The notes: generated from the letters alone by a model not told the origin. A stretch of 64,000 nt of DNA from Branchiostoma floridae (GCF_000003815.2 NC_049990.1:13519460-13583459), one strand, 5' to 3'; numbered from the stretch's first letter, positions 22,101-37,100 are shown. Numbers and translations are program-made.

Positions 22101-25100
22101 AACAACAAATCACACTTATCAAAAAGAATAAGGATCATTCCCGATGTGAGATAATGTATACTGTTTAGTACAAACTTAGTGTGTTATACCATGAATAAAA
22201 ACAAACAAACAAACATACACAAATTCGAATCTATATTGCAACTGCCAAGTTAAATCGTCCAATATCGCCGTCAATGTTTACGTCATTGTCACGTGGGTGC
22301 AAGAAACACCCTTTATCACTTCATCGGTATTTTTCTCCTTGGTGCTTTCTCTCACAATTGATGGCAGAAATGCGCTATTTTCTCAGGTTCTCGAGGCCAA
22401 TGGACGTAACGCTGCAGGTGGAATACTCCTGGTCATCAGTGACGGCGAAGAGAACCAACACCCTAACATCACAGAGGCCATGCCGACCGTTCTGGACAAA
22501 GGTGTCATCGTCGACACCATAGCTTACAGTGACGCGGCTGACGCCAATCTCGAGTCTCTCGCGGCTAGGACAGGCGGCATGGCGTTCTTTTACCCAGAAG
22601 GAGACAACTCTACAGCCTTGAACGACGCCTTCACTGCAACAGTCGCTGCCAGGGCATCTGAAGAGGACAACTCGCCTATCCAGGTTAGATTGTAGAGAAA
22701 TCATGGCAGTGAAGTGCATCATGTCTATGTCTTATCTCCATACGTGTGATGCTCAGTCCCGACTTGCGCGTCCTAAAAGTTTTGAGCAAGAATTATTTAT
22801 GAAGTAGATGACAGTTTGTCGATTTTGAACCCAAATGTTTACGACATTGTCGTACGTTTACGGAATCTATAGCAAGGATTATGAAAATGTGAAAATGTGG
22901 GGGAAGGAATACAATTTACACCATGTGGACGAGAACCAAATATCAAAACCATATGTTAAAACTCCCGTGAAGCTTCCTATTTTACTTTTGTAAATATGAT
23001 CTGGTGTCATTTACATTTCCTATTGACTTACAAACGTCTATGTCCATTCAACAATACTTACAGTATGAACTATGATGTATTTGAAATGGCGTTTTGCTGT
23101 CGTTCATGAACAGCTGATAAGTGAGGCGTATGCTCTGAGCCCAGGAGAGACCCACTCTAACCTGCTGTACATGGACAGCAGTGTGGGGGCCAACACCACG
23201 TTCAACTTCCTCTGGCAGGACGGAACAGCACCGGAAGTGGCGATTAAGGATCCGGATGGAAACGTCATCAGCCAAGGAATGCAACAGTATCACGTGATCT
23301 CCAGCATGAAGACCGTCCAGATTAGAGTCCCTGGCGTAGCGAAGGTTTGTGACAAAGTCTTACGTTAGCCAGATCATCACTCACAAACTCCGCTTTAAGC
23401 ATCACAGCAGGCGTATTTGCTTGTTACTTGTTGACGGAATGATTTTATTTGGCACATTTATAGTACTGTTTGGATCATGAAAAAACTAACTAGGGTCACG
23501 TTTGCAAGGCAGTCTAGTAATTGTACTTCTTAGGCTTTTTTCAGCCCCCCCCCCCCTCATTGACCACATCCAATAGTGCCTTTCACCCTTGTGCCATATG
23601 CCTTGTGCTTCTTTTGCTACTATTATCATCATCATCATCACCATTGTCGTCATCGCCATTATTCATTCATTGATCATCATCATCATCATCATCAACTCTG
23701 TTTGCACATCCAAGTTCAGTGGTCGCCATTTTAGTACATGTATATCGAGAGTTAGCGCGCATATCAGGCTGTAAAAATAACTCCTCTTAATGTTTGCGAA
23801 ATTCCAACACATTTATTGTATCAGGTGTGTGTTCTTTGAAGTCTAGCCTGTGAAGAGCTTGAAAACGCCAATGTCCGTCACTATAGGCCGGTAAGTGGCA
23901 TTACAACGTCACCAACGATGGTCCTGAGGCACAGAAGATCACCGTCGAGGTGACCTCCAGAGCCGTCTCCATGGATACGCCGCCCATCACTGTATCGGCA
24001 CAGGTCGGCTCGTCTGACGTCAACTACACCGACACGGAGCCGACGTACCTGGCCGTGTACGCCTCCGTGAGCAGGGGGTACGTGCCGGTGCTGGGGGCCA
24101 GGGTGGAGGCTGTGGTGGTCAGACCGACCGGGGATACCCATCAGATAACCCTGCTTGATGACGGGACTGGTAGGTCAATAGACGATACGTGAAAGTATGT
24201 ATAAGACATAATATCATTTGTCATACGATTGCTTTGTAGGGTTTTCAGAAAGACTAGAGAGACAGCTCGACAGTTGACAACTTTTTCCGTCAATACACAA
24301 CTGGATTTTACAGTCATTTTTGTACGATCCTACCCTCAAATGGCCCCGTTAAAACTTTGTATGACTGCCCCTTAGAGTGGACCAGTCCGCATGGTTCTTG
24401 TTCTTTGTCAATTGTAACAATGGGCACTGAAATTTCCTTTGTAATATCAAGGTTAAACATGGGAATCTTGCTAATCTGATATCCACGGCAGGTGCCGATG
24501 TGACGAAGCACGATGGGGTGTACTCGGGTTATTTCCTGGCCTTCTCAGCGGACGGGCGCTACAGTGTGTCCGTGCGGGTGGACGACGGCAACGGGCAGGC
24601 GGAGATCGTGGCCGTCTCCGGGCAGCTCGGTGGGACTGCAGGAGGGGCTCTGCCGATAGACCCAGGTGAGGTTACACATTCATGAATAGTTTCATCAGCT
24701 TGGTAGGTCACCGAATAACAGGATTCTTTGTCCACAAGTGTTTTATCTAACCGACGTTTCAGTGATTGTCTGGCACCTTCCTCCCGGCAATTCTGACTAT
24801 GTGTATATATAAATACGTTTGGGACCGCATCTGTAAACAGCGACACCTATGCTGTAGTATAATGTGAAGCCGTCAGAATTGTTTTGAGGAAGGGAACAGG
24901 CGGTCAACGAACCGTCGGTGGGATAAAGCAATTGTTTGAGTACAAAGAATCGTGTTATTCGCTTATCATTACATCTTGAGGTTGATACTGCGAACTGCAG
25001 TGCTTCGATTATGCCGACATGCAACCTCACATGTTACAAAAAATGTATTTCTAGCACATATATACCATAGCACACATATCCCTAGATGATCTTCTTTCGC

Positions 25101-28100
25101 GAAGCCAAGCCGAGAGATACCATAGGTTCATGTCTAGACTTAAAAGGTTCTGAGTTTAAGTACTATCTCTAGTATTTACGTAGATCGGGCAGTCATCTCA
25201 CCACTACTTTTAGAACATACATCTAATACTTCTGTGACATACTAAATATTTGTGTGAATTTCTTGTCTGATTCAATACTGTATAGAGCATACCGGAATGC
25301 AGCTGCTTCAAAAGGCGATACAAACAAGAAAAACGCCACAATCCAATCATACAGTTCCAAAGGCGATATATTCCTGCACCCGGTGACGTATCGAAAATTA
25401 AACTTGAATGGCTCTCACAGTCCTCAAGAATTTTATCCGTACTATTTTATGTACCCGCGGCAAAGACCCCGGAGGTCGCGGATGAATACTATTTCTATAC
25501 CTTAAAGCATCTCGTATCAAGAGTTTATGACGTCACATCTTTGTTCCACAATCCAGCTGCCAATCTGAACGTGACCGTGGAGCGACAGAAGACCGACCAG
25601 TTCCAGCGTATCACGCAAGGTGGCGTGTTTGCGCTGAAGGGCTACCCCCGGGTGATCCCAGGAGGGGGCCTGTCTGACATCACCCCTCCCTCCCGTATAA
25701 CCGACCTCAGGGTGACGTCAGTGTCGTTTGAAAACTCGACCGTGACTCTGAGTTGGACCGCTGTGGGCGATGACTTCAATGTGAATGGTCCAGGTGAGAT
25801 GTGATATGATATGATATAATATGATATGTACCTGTAAATATTCACTGTTGTAATAATAATGATACACATCTCCCTTGAAGACCATCCACACTTTCATCAT
25901 GTTTTAGTACATCATTTGTTGATCAAAATCGGACCTTCTGGCAATAAAACCAAATAACTTATCATTTGCATGATTTACATATAATAATGATCACCATTAA
26001 TTAGTTTGTAATGCTGCAAGTATACAGCACCAACCATTTAGCGTTATGAAATTATAGTCTTTTCTCATTAATAGTACAAGTGAGATGTTAATTTGCATAA
26101 TTGATATGTATTGACATTCCTCTCTTTCTTAGTTACATATATGACTTGATTGAGAGTCCTATCATGGATGTAGCAGATAAACTTTCCTCATTAAGCATGT
26201 TTTCGCCAGCGCTCGTGTGTCTGTCTGTACGTCCCTGTCTCTGTATCCGTCTGTGAGTTAATCTGTCTTTAAAACACGAGAAGAAAGATGTGGATTTTCT
26301 TCATATATGGCAAGTCGGTTGGTCTTGATGAGACTTCAACATGATTAAATATTAAGCCCCTAGTGACTTTTTGGCGACGCCTCAGGGGCGAGCCTAATGT
26401 TTATAGTGTGCGACCGTTTGACAGGAATTCTAGGAATTCCGCAGGCATGCGAGGAATTTTTCTACGGGTATTTTTTTTCTACGGGTATTTTCTACGGGTA
26501 TTCCCTAGGGAATTTGTTTTTGTGTGTGACTTTAGTCTGCTTTGGGTATGGCGTATAATAAGATGACGTGACCGATGTTATAAACCAGGATTTCATGTTT
26601 TAATACTCGTTTCACCATCAAGTATACAGCACATTACATTTTTTAACAAAATACCCGATATTATGTATCGTTAGGGTAGAATTGTGGGTCAGTTATATTT
26701 TTTGCTTGACCATTCGGCGTAATGATGTCGTGTATGTATGAGGATTGTTTTGTTTCGTTTGAAGGTTTTTATTTCATATCTTTCTGTTATTTCATTTTGT
26801 ATGGTTGTGTGACGCTTGAATCCCTTTTTTTCTTATTGCTGTGATGTTCATTTGGTTACCAAACCATCGCGACAAAGGGGTGTACTTGTCAGTCGATTCT
26901 TCCTGTAACCTGGGGGTTGTCATGCCGGCGTTCACCTGTGGGGACAGATTGTGAGAAAGGATTGATATGAAGTATTTTTGCAATAGTGATACTAACTTAG
27001 CAACTTTTGTATGTCTGGATCGGTAAAGTGTTGTTTTCTGTTAGTTACAGGCCGTCGGTAGTGATGTAAGGCATCAAAGTAATTCAGATATAATTTATAG
27101 CAAAAGTCATACATATTGAATTACAGCGCTTATATTGTCATGTCAAGTCAAAGTCCTTCCCGCTCCATGGTGCATAGGGCGGCGCCCATGTTCTTGGAGT
27201 AACCCTGGGCCAAACAAATGCAATTACTACAGTAGGGGGCCAGGACACTGGCTGTGGTGTGTGTTCAAATTACATACTCTTTCCCGAATGCTGAGTGCTA
27301 AGCTGAGAAATTAGCACGACCATTTAACACGTCATACTATATTGGCCGGGGATCGAACTTACGACGAACCGAATGCATGGCGAAGACTTTTCCCACTCGT
27401 CTCATTGCACCGGCGATAACGCTTGTGCAGCCAGACAACAATACTCGTGATGCTAACGTGCTGTTACTTTGACCGATGAGGTCTATTTCTCTTATAACCA
27501 AAGGGCACAAAAGTGCATTATCATTTACCTTTTGGTGTAGCCCGAGTTTTGAATCATTAAAGAAGTTTCAGAAATAAAATGTACCACCGTGAATAAGAAA
27601 TAATGACACAAAATATTCTTTCTCGGCTTGGCTTCGCATGATCGAAGGCACATCACAATATCAATATACATGTCGGCTTAAAAGCCACAAGCGACGGCTA
27701 TCGGGTCTAAAATGCAGTACACTGTTACGTCGGGTTGCGTAAACCAGTATACAGAATATTTCGTCCATCATACAAGTAAAACGGCTGCATTTGCAAGAGA
27801 TATCCAACTTCTACGTGTGGAAGGGTGGTAAAGGTGATTGGAAAAGCATCCTGTATACAACGGCTATATCATCACCAGCCTGTAATAAGACAGAATGAAA
27901 TAAGTCACATGTACGCTCACCGCTATTAAACTGCTTGGAGGACAATGGGTGATCAGATTACCGGTACCGTTTTGGCTACAGTCAGAGTGATAAGACGGCG
28001 GGCGATCGGAGGACGGATGGGAGTATGGCAGTTCCGGCAATCGTCGGTTAATTGACGACTCGTGCTCAGCAGTATTACTATAGAACTGTGGATACGTGCT

Positions 28101-31100
28101 TGACTGTACTAGTCCACAGACGATAAAGGGTGAGTGAAACGCAGAGAAAAAGATGATTGAGAACGGGGACCCCGGTAACAAATCGTATCTTTTACTTTAA
28201 GACCACGGGAAACAGATGAATATGACCACGAGAAACAGAAGCGTTTGTTGTTCGGCGGCGGCAAGGTGGCGAATGGAATTCCACAGAAGGGCCTCATGGA
28301 GCGCTGATATCTTCGGCCGATCAAAAACAAAAGGGTTGTGCCTGGTTGTGCTGTAAACAACATGTGGTATGAGTAACAAACTGCCAAGAAGTTTCCACGT
28401 TGAAAGATATTCTCTAAACAAAATCAAAAAACTCTGGCGAAACAAGGTCACAGATGAAGACTAATTCCTACGCAACAATACGCTGTAAAAATGCCAAAAC
28501 TATAATGCCGTTAATATGGGACTCATATTTTATCTTGCCGAAACGTGATGTTGGCGGACTTTTTGAAGACCAAGGTCTCGGGCGGTTTGGGGTAAGATTT
28601 GGGCCCACGAGATTAAGGTTGGCAGTGTTACTCAACCCAAGCACACAGTCCCAAAATCCACCTGGTACGATTCACATCGTAACGCTCTCGGTTTATTTAG
28701 CTCTAGTCACTCTTAACAACTTGTGACGTATCTATTATACACATAATACATGCTATCATTAGCAAGGTACTCTCACCGAAATTGAGTCGCTTGTGCATCT
28801 TCACTGTCCAGTTGAAGCGCCGCGTCTAACTCGGCCGACCTTGTCCGCCGAGCCATCTCCGCCTGACTAGATAGTCAGTGATCGATCTTTAGTGGGAAGC
28901 AAACTGACGCTATTCTGAGGGCTGCCATTGGTTGGAAAATGTACTTGTGCAGTTCCTATTTGTCAATGTTTACAGACTGACGTCAGCACGGTGACCAATC
29001 CCAAGACGATGTCCAGACGACGGCCAGGGACCGCCCGTTTTGTTTGTTTTAACTATCCAAGCGGGGACGATATAGTCACAGCTTTCAAAACGGGGATTGA
29101 AATGTAACCAAATAGGATCTATTTTACGATGGGTATATTGCAACCTAACAACGCTAAAAGCAATAGCAGCGAATCAGAACATTATAACCCGGAACTTTTT
29201 CATGCCTACCTTAAAAATTAGTACTAAGTTTTAACGGCTACAATGTTTCCTGTTTATTGGCGAAGCGTAAAACAATAGATATATCTTGTACCGTCTTCTC
29301 TGAGGTGCGCTTATCGGGTAGTTTAGTTGATATTTTTGATCATGCATCATATACTGGGCGATGTTAAATTCAGTATCTCCGGAACAGTCCTGGTTATATT
29401 GACCTCTTATTTTCTTTTTCCAAAATGTGACTAGACATTGCATCTCCGAGGTTTATACTACTCTAATTAGATACAAAATAAAGGACTTTGCCCCATCATC
29501 TTGTATGCAGATACACACCAACATGTGTTGCATCAATCACACACGAATCGTAATCCACAATGTATGGCGTACATGAGTTATTACCTCGTAAGCTACCATT
29601 TGTTAAGCTGGCTCTATCTCACTCTTTAAATACAAGGGAAGAATCACACTTAAATACACAGACGTATGTCACTTGATGACAATGTTAACCACTTTAGAAG
29701 AACAAACACTCAAAGCTATACCTGAGTCCGATTAAATTGTGTTAATAAGCAATTGTACATACAGACATTTTCTCATAGACTGTCTATAGATAATGGTAAG
29801 TTAAGATTCTTTATGAAACTAAAGAAGGGATACTCAATGGAAACTTATTTAACATCACTAGATAATATCGAGGTCAGATCGGCAATATGCAAACTAGCTA
29901 CCCGTGGGCGAAAGAACCTGTAATCATTGTATTGCAAAACCGGTGGAAGACGAGATACATTTTATTTCCAATTGCTTCTCTAATGACCAAGAAAGAAAGG
30001 AGTAATATGAAGAGGTTTGCAAAACACACAAAAACTTCCAAACGCTTACCGACATCCCTGTATGGCACATCCGCTAGCCTGTTACTCACAGGATCGGCAT
30101 GGGAACCAGTGAACAACTAGAGGGGCGAGTCAGAACAGAAATAAACAACATCCCGACTCCCGGGATTCGAACCCGCGCCGAACCCGGGCAGCCGGATCAC
30201 AAATCACACGTGCTAACCACAACAACAAAAGCTCAAGAGCTGTTGGCGTGGTCAGTTTGGCAGCGCTAGAACCCACTGTTACAATAGCAATGTTCGTTCT
30301 TCCCACCACGCCGTGCTAAGAAAGAATGACCGCTTGAGGAATAAAATGTGTCCCGCATATGTGCCAGTGTCCGGCAGTCCGGACCGCCTGGAAGGCCTGG
30401 CTCTAAACAAAAGGCAGTTCAACAGACCGTTTCTGATTAGCACAACGCTTGTTGCGGGTGTGACGAAAAGCCAGCACCACATAGCACAGATGACACAGAC
30501 TTGTCATTTCCATGGTGGTCCGGTGACAATAAATCATGCGGTCTGCTTTTAATACAAGGAATTCCTGCTTTTACAGGAGTTTACATCAACACAGCTTGTC
30601 GTTCAAATTCATTCCTTTCAAAACATTGTTTCTGTCGTAACTATCCAAACGGGGGCGATTCAGACGCAACCAACTATCAAAACGGGAGATTGAGATGTAC
30701 CTATCAAAAAGGGGGTACTTTACGATTGCTACATTGCAACCTAAAACGCTAAAAACAACAATAGCGAATCAAAACATTTAAACCCTTTTATGCCTACCTT
30801 AAAAACTAGTGCTAAGTTTTAACGGCTACAATGTTTCCTGTTAATTGACGAAGCGTATTTAAATAATGAATTCTTGGACCGTCTTTCTTGTGGTGTGCTT
30901 CAACAGTCGGCCGTATGATTTTCGCCCGTACTGATATTATCTAATCTTTTAACAATAATAAGCGACACTGTTCCCTTTCAGCTTGTCATTGATCCGGGAT
31001 GTATCAGTACATATGGGAATATGGTGTCGCGATCCATATTTTCTAAGGCATCGGCGAAATGAACTTGCTATGTATAAACGATAAATAACTCGCAACTCGC

Positions 31101-34100
31101 CCTGATAATCCGTCTCAAAATAGGCATCTTATCCACTGTCTAGTGATTAATCGAATAGTTTAGTTGATTTTTGTTTATCATGCATCAAATACTGAGTCAT
31201 TTCAAATTAAAAACTTCCGTTAACAGTCCAGGTTTTACTGACCCCCAATTTACTTGTTCCCACATGTGTCTAAATGGGGATTGCTACTCTGAGGTATATA
31301 CTGCTCTGATTAGATACAAAATAAAACACGTTTGTATCCACTCCGCCACATTTATCTTCTATTAAAACACATACCAACATGTCTTGTAACAACCACACAC
31401 GAATGTATTGACATTTTAACAGAGAGAACTAGGGTATCCATGTTACACGCTGCAACTATAGCGGGAAAGAAATGCATTGTGCATAGGTAGAATGATCTAA
31501 CAAAACCTCATGATTTGACCCAAACATGGCAGAAACGATTTAAGGTTCACGATTCACTCTGGCACTCCGTTCTCAACTTGAATGTTTAACGTGAGTCGGT
31601 GGGGAAGGGGGTTGGTACAATTTGGCAAAGAAAAGGCACGGGACATGACACTGCATGAGCACGGTTTGGAGATTTTTAAAGCCGAAACCATGGAGGCAAA
31701 AAATCTGGTTGTGGTTCAAAGATGCCAGAGATCAGGGGAGGATGTTTGGCCAAATCTGCTGCAATTAGCTGTCACAGAAAATGAGTTACGACCAGGGCTG
31801 GGGCCAGGGGTAGCCTGACTAAAATCAAGCCCCTAGCGGCCGGCCCTACAATTGCCGCCACCCTATGGGGAGGGGGTCATTAAGCCCAGCCGGCGAGAGA
31901 GCTTGTGTAAACACAGGCTAGGGCCAGGGGGTACGTATGAAATGTCAGAGTGGCCTTGACTGCACTGTAGGTGTACGGAACGAAGAGTAGAACAGATGGC
32001 AAAAATTATCGTGGTGATTCTCAGAATCCGGCGATGTGACAAATTTAGTCACTGTGTCAGATAGATAGTATGTCGACCAAACACCTAGAAAACCACGACA
32101 ACGGAACTTTTATGCATGTTTCACGAAAATTCAAGACTTCACATCTAAACTTTTACGCTAACCAAGGAGCTTTTATCACTGATAAAAGCTCCTTGCGCTA
32201 ACAGAGATGGGGTTTTGTGTGCGTGAAAAGTTGCGCATGAAAATCTGCGGGTGACAACATGCACATTCTCTTATTTCCCGGGGATTTGAAAAGTTTTTGT
32301 ACTTTTACATTTAAGATATTTAAACAGAACGCTCAAAACCTTTTGACACCATTAGTGTTGATAATTAGCAGGGATTTTAACCCATGTCCTATCCGGTATT
32401 AAACTTCCCTGGGTGGTGTCCCTGCAGACGTGTTACACGTTCGCGTATACAAGAACGGGATCCCGTCTGTATTTCCCAGTTGCCGTTATGTCAGAAGAAA
32501 ACTAATTCACATCCAGTATTCTAAATCCACATAGTATGGTGTCCCTAGGGGTAGGGGTGTACTAAGTAACGAATAAATTGACTAAGTTGGAGACGTCCAC
32601 CATTCAACTGACTGGTCTCCCTAGGCGTAGGGATGTACCAACCAACGAATAAATTGACTAAGTTGGAGACGCCCACCTTTCTCATGCAAATAAAAGCAAT
32701 TAAAGAATTAACAAAAATGGAAACAGTAAATCAACCTATGTTACTGAACATCTTTATTCATAACATAAACAAAGTAAATCCTAACGGTCATGAAAGAAAG
32801 TCAGAAAACGAACAAGACAATAATAAAAAGTTTCTTGTAACAAGAAAATGTACAAACAGCGCTACATCAAAGACATGAAAAATATAACCTCCTTGGTTAC
32901 ATCAAGCTAGGGAACAAGTTCCAAAATAGTAAAGAAAAACTTTAAAAAGTAGAGATGCTACATAAAATCATGCGCGTTAAATTGATAAAAACGAGGCAAA
33001 CGTGAGGCATACAATCAATACTTCCATAAACGAGAAACATACTAAAATTGCAGAAGATAATGCATGATGTGGTCTACCAGGAAGGGGTCGAACTGGGAAC
33101 AGGACAGCTCGTCAGAACGGTTGCACCAGCTGGGTGAATGAAATAGGGGAGGGGGCAGCGACATTGGCCGGTCTGTCTGGCAGGAACTGGTCAGTATCAA
33201 AACTACAGAACAGTTCGGCAGAGATGCCAATAGGCTGCAGCAAAACGTCCGCCAGCTCAAGCTGGAACTCAGACGTGTCGGGCTGTGTACGGAACTCGTC
33301 CTAACATACTGTGAAAACGGCTGAACATACTCGAGAAATTGGCCTTCCAGACATGCCACGTCCTACCAAGGAGGTTGAAAGAGGGGAAGGAGTCGGCTCA
33401 TAATTTGTCCCTTTTGAACCATCTTCGACTCACTTTTGAAAAAAACAACATTAACATTAAGTTGCAAATTGGTCTTGATTTACATACACCCAACCGACTA
33501 TCGGCATTGTTTTTATTGTTCACTCTAATTGACAAGCAAGTATACAAAAGTAACGGTCTCCGCACTGGTGTTCCAGTGCTGAATCAATGGGTCGAATCGG
33601 CCTCAGCACTGGTTTTCCAGTGCTGAACAAACGTCAGCGCTGGTTTTCCAGTGCTGAACGGCCTTGTTCCAGTGCTCATGCTCCCTCAGCACTGGAATTC
33701 CAGTGCTGAACCCAATGCGAGCACTGGATTTCCAGTGCTTAACTTTTCCGGTGCTGGACTTCTAATAGGGCCGGCCTCGGTCCCTGCCGCTGCCATGAGG
33801 TCATGACTGGCTCATTATGCGGCTTTTATGGGGAGTCAAACATGGCTTATAAAGGACTGCCGCCGGCACGCCGGAACAATAGGACACAGCAGGGTTTAAC
33901 ATCGCAAAACAAAGGCCGCGGCAAGGTGCTAATTTTGGGCCGACTCCTTTCATTTGAGGTCAGGTTGGGAACTGGGATCAAACTGACATACACCCAAAAA
34001 ACAATGGCATTGTGGTGCAAAAAAGTGTTGTAAAACCAGACATGAATTTCACACAACCCTCATGAGCAAAAGGTGTGAGGCGCCATCACCAGGGTCATGA

Positions 34101-37100
34101 ATGGACAATAGGAGAAGAATGTAGCCTGTCTGTCCGCTAGCTCAGAAAACTGCATGTTTCTAAATGACTAAAAAAAGTGTATTTTTGCTTCGGAAAGATG
34201 GCCATGTTTAAATTCAGGTTAGATCCCGGGGAGTAACCTGACTGGGTGGGATTTGGTACTGCTTCGCCCACCCTTGGAGGTTTGTGGGGGTCCCCCCCAT
34301 TTTCCGGGCCCCTCCCAAGATTTAAACTACTAGTATACTGGGGCGGCTACAGTGAGACTTCCTTTGGTATGCAATCGCTCGACACATCACATATCGCTAT
34401 CAAGGAAAAGGCCGGTGTCATAACGTTGAGAGATCTTTTGTCGGCCTAACAGCAGAAGCCATTTGTTTTGCATATAGATTAATCGCCTTCGAGAGAACTG
34501 TTATACGACATGGTGTGAATGAATTTAATACCTCCCGCGAGGCATTCTACCACCCTCTTGTAAGGCCACATTTGCAAGGTTTTATCCTTGATTGTATAAA
34601 TAGGTAACGGGGGAATTTTGATATCGCAGCGTTGACCAAACACCCAACGAAAGCAGTAATGATTACAGACTTCAACCCCCGTACACGCCCGACAACACGT
34701 AGAAACTAAGTTTTCTATGCTGATCATGAGTCTCCGTAAGGTGAAGATCTTATTATGCCTCCAGGTGTGGTTGTACCTATTATTTTAGACGTCATTTTCA
34801 TGTCTAACAAATGAGTGCTCACATTCATCACAGAAAGTTGAGAATGAACAAACAAGGCATAGCCACAAGTGGGAAGTACCAGAACATATCACGAGACAGA
34901 TACATGATACAAACGTCCGGTGAGAGACAATAGAGGCACGCTTGCGAATGTGGTGAAATTTCACCAAATTGCACTACTAGTATTTTGGTTTTTCGTCTGC
35001 TGTCATTGTATATGACCCCGGCGGTGGAAAGACTCTCCTGTCCCGAAGTTAGCCTGGCCAATCCACGGTAGACTGGATTCCAGGTTATTTTTGTACCCGC
35101 TCGATCTTCATGGATTGCAGCGCCGTGATCTTTACTGTTACTTTGCTGCACCTTAAGGTGTTTGATACAAAATTCCCCAAGTGCACAGTAAACATGAACA
35201 CACTCATCATGCGTTGTCGACTTACAGTATCTTTGGTTTGGAATGTGGTAGTCACCCTTTGAGTCGGTGTGACAAATGGGCCTGTCATGCTCACGACTCT
35301 CTACACATACACGACTTATTAGCCCCATGCAGGACTGAGTCCGGCATGTTATGACAAATTTTCCCCTTTTAACGTTTATTTCTATGTAAGTTGTAGAACC
35401 ATTCGGTGCAAGCCGGGCTAAGAAAGCTACGAGAGGTGTGCCTCGATCACAACATTCATGTATATCCCTTAAAGATGAGTCGCGCCCTGGACCGCCTGAT
35501 CAAGCAGGCACGCAGGCGAAACCCAACAAAAAACATACTGTATTGTCCAAACATTACGTAGTATAGCTTAAAGATACCGTGTTGCACCTTAGGGTGTTTG
35601 ATACAAAATGTCCAAGGTATAGTACAGTAAACATGAATACACTTTTCATGTCGTGTAGACTCAAACATCAAGATGTTCTTGAGATACATAGCAGGACTGG
35701 TCTAACCATTTTAAAGCTAAGGGTACAAACCGACGTACGTGCAACTGCGAGTGCGTGGTGTCTACGTGCCACAACTGGTGCTGGTCAACGGGCTGCTAAC
35801 TTCAGCTCGGTCTTGCAGATGGGGCATTGTGGACGGTTATAATTGTTTAACTTAATTCAAGGTGAAATATGGTCAATGAGATCAGCCGTGTTGTATTTTA
35901 TAAGGTCAAAGGTCACATAACAGCGTTTAACGGTTCATTTCTTATGGAATCCTATACTGGTCTTCCCATAACTGTTGTTAGGCATAATTTGGAAAGATGT
36001 AAATGTTTTGAAGAAATATTAGACAAGTAAGAGAGGACGTCCTAGTCACAACGAGGTTTGATTAGAGGATGTAGTGCCCCACCGTTATACACATGGTTTA
36101 GCGTTTCTGTGTTTGTTTAGATCAGAATAAAATATGCGTTACTGATAAGTGATAACCAAAGGCATCCATGAGGGAGGGCCTCGAGGAAATAAGTACCACA
36201 TAATCGCCCCCCCCCCCTTCACGGAGATGTAAACAAACCGCCACTGATCACTAGAACAGAACCACTCACACTCACAGAACAGAGCAGAACCATCGCGACG
36301 ATAATCACGCTTACCCAAAAGGATGACATGTCTCTTCCTCCTCCTGACATAACCTTAAACTAAGATGCCCCATCTCATGTTCTCCCTGGAGCGCCCAGCT
36401 TCCGATAAGGGCCCGGCCACCCACGTCACCAAGCGGCAAGCGGGGAGGTGGCACCCCGTGGCCGGCATGGGCCCGACGAACACGTGTCCCGGCATAGGAA
36501 GTAAACCCTTCAGTTTGACGTAAACCCGACCTCACTATCCTTCTGGGCCCCCAAAACGTTCATCGCTAGGTCGCTGCACGAAAACGTGGACGTATGGAAA
36601 AAAAAGCTAGAAAAATTCTTGGGACAAGGGCCCGGAAGTCCTTTTTTGGATAAAGAATAAAGTTCGGGATAAGAAATCCTTTAGAGGGCAGACGTAAACA
36701 GGACTCTCGTCTAGATCACAAACCACCAGGGCACACATCGAACAGGTCGTCATGTACACTGAGTAGCACGGAACAAAACTAAGTCGGCATGAAGAGTGGC
36801 TTCTGTATCATGATCATGCCCTACTTCCACGGGGAGTATTTCAAAATAGGAAAATCCCGACGAAGGAGTGTCCGTTTGCGTTTTAATCACAGTTAGCACG
36901 TTTCAAGATCCATACCCTGGGAGCCAGACAGGACCGGGTAGCTAGCGAGTTTAGTTCGGGGAACCAAGCCAGTCAGCCCGCCGATCTCACATTAGCGCTC
37001 CGGGGGAGTTTAACCCGAAGGAGTTATCGCTACCCTTTTGGGGGAAAGGGCAGGTGGACCTTACAAAGTTCCAGCCTTAAAGTTCTGCTGTTATTTTGAA

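Noticed and set aside
30148-30225. tRNA gene on the minus strand
   Set aside because: Perfect B box but no convincing cloverleaf or anticodon arm; treated as a SINE head.
33561-33739. CRISPR-like array of palindromic repeats
   Set aside because: Clearly eukaryotic context, repeats only 16-20 bp, irregular spacers and no associated genes.
36311-36535. 74-codon GC-rich minus-strand frame
   Set aside because: No recognisable domain and no supporting splice sites; composition alone is not evidence.
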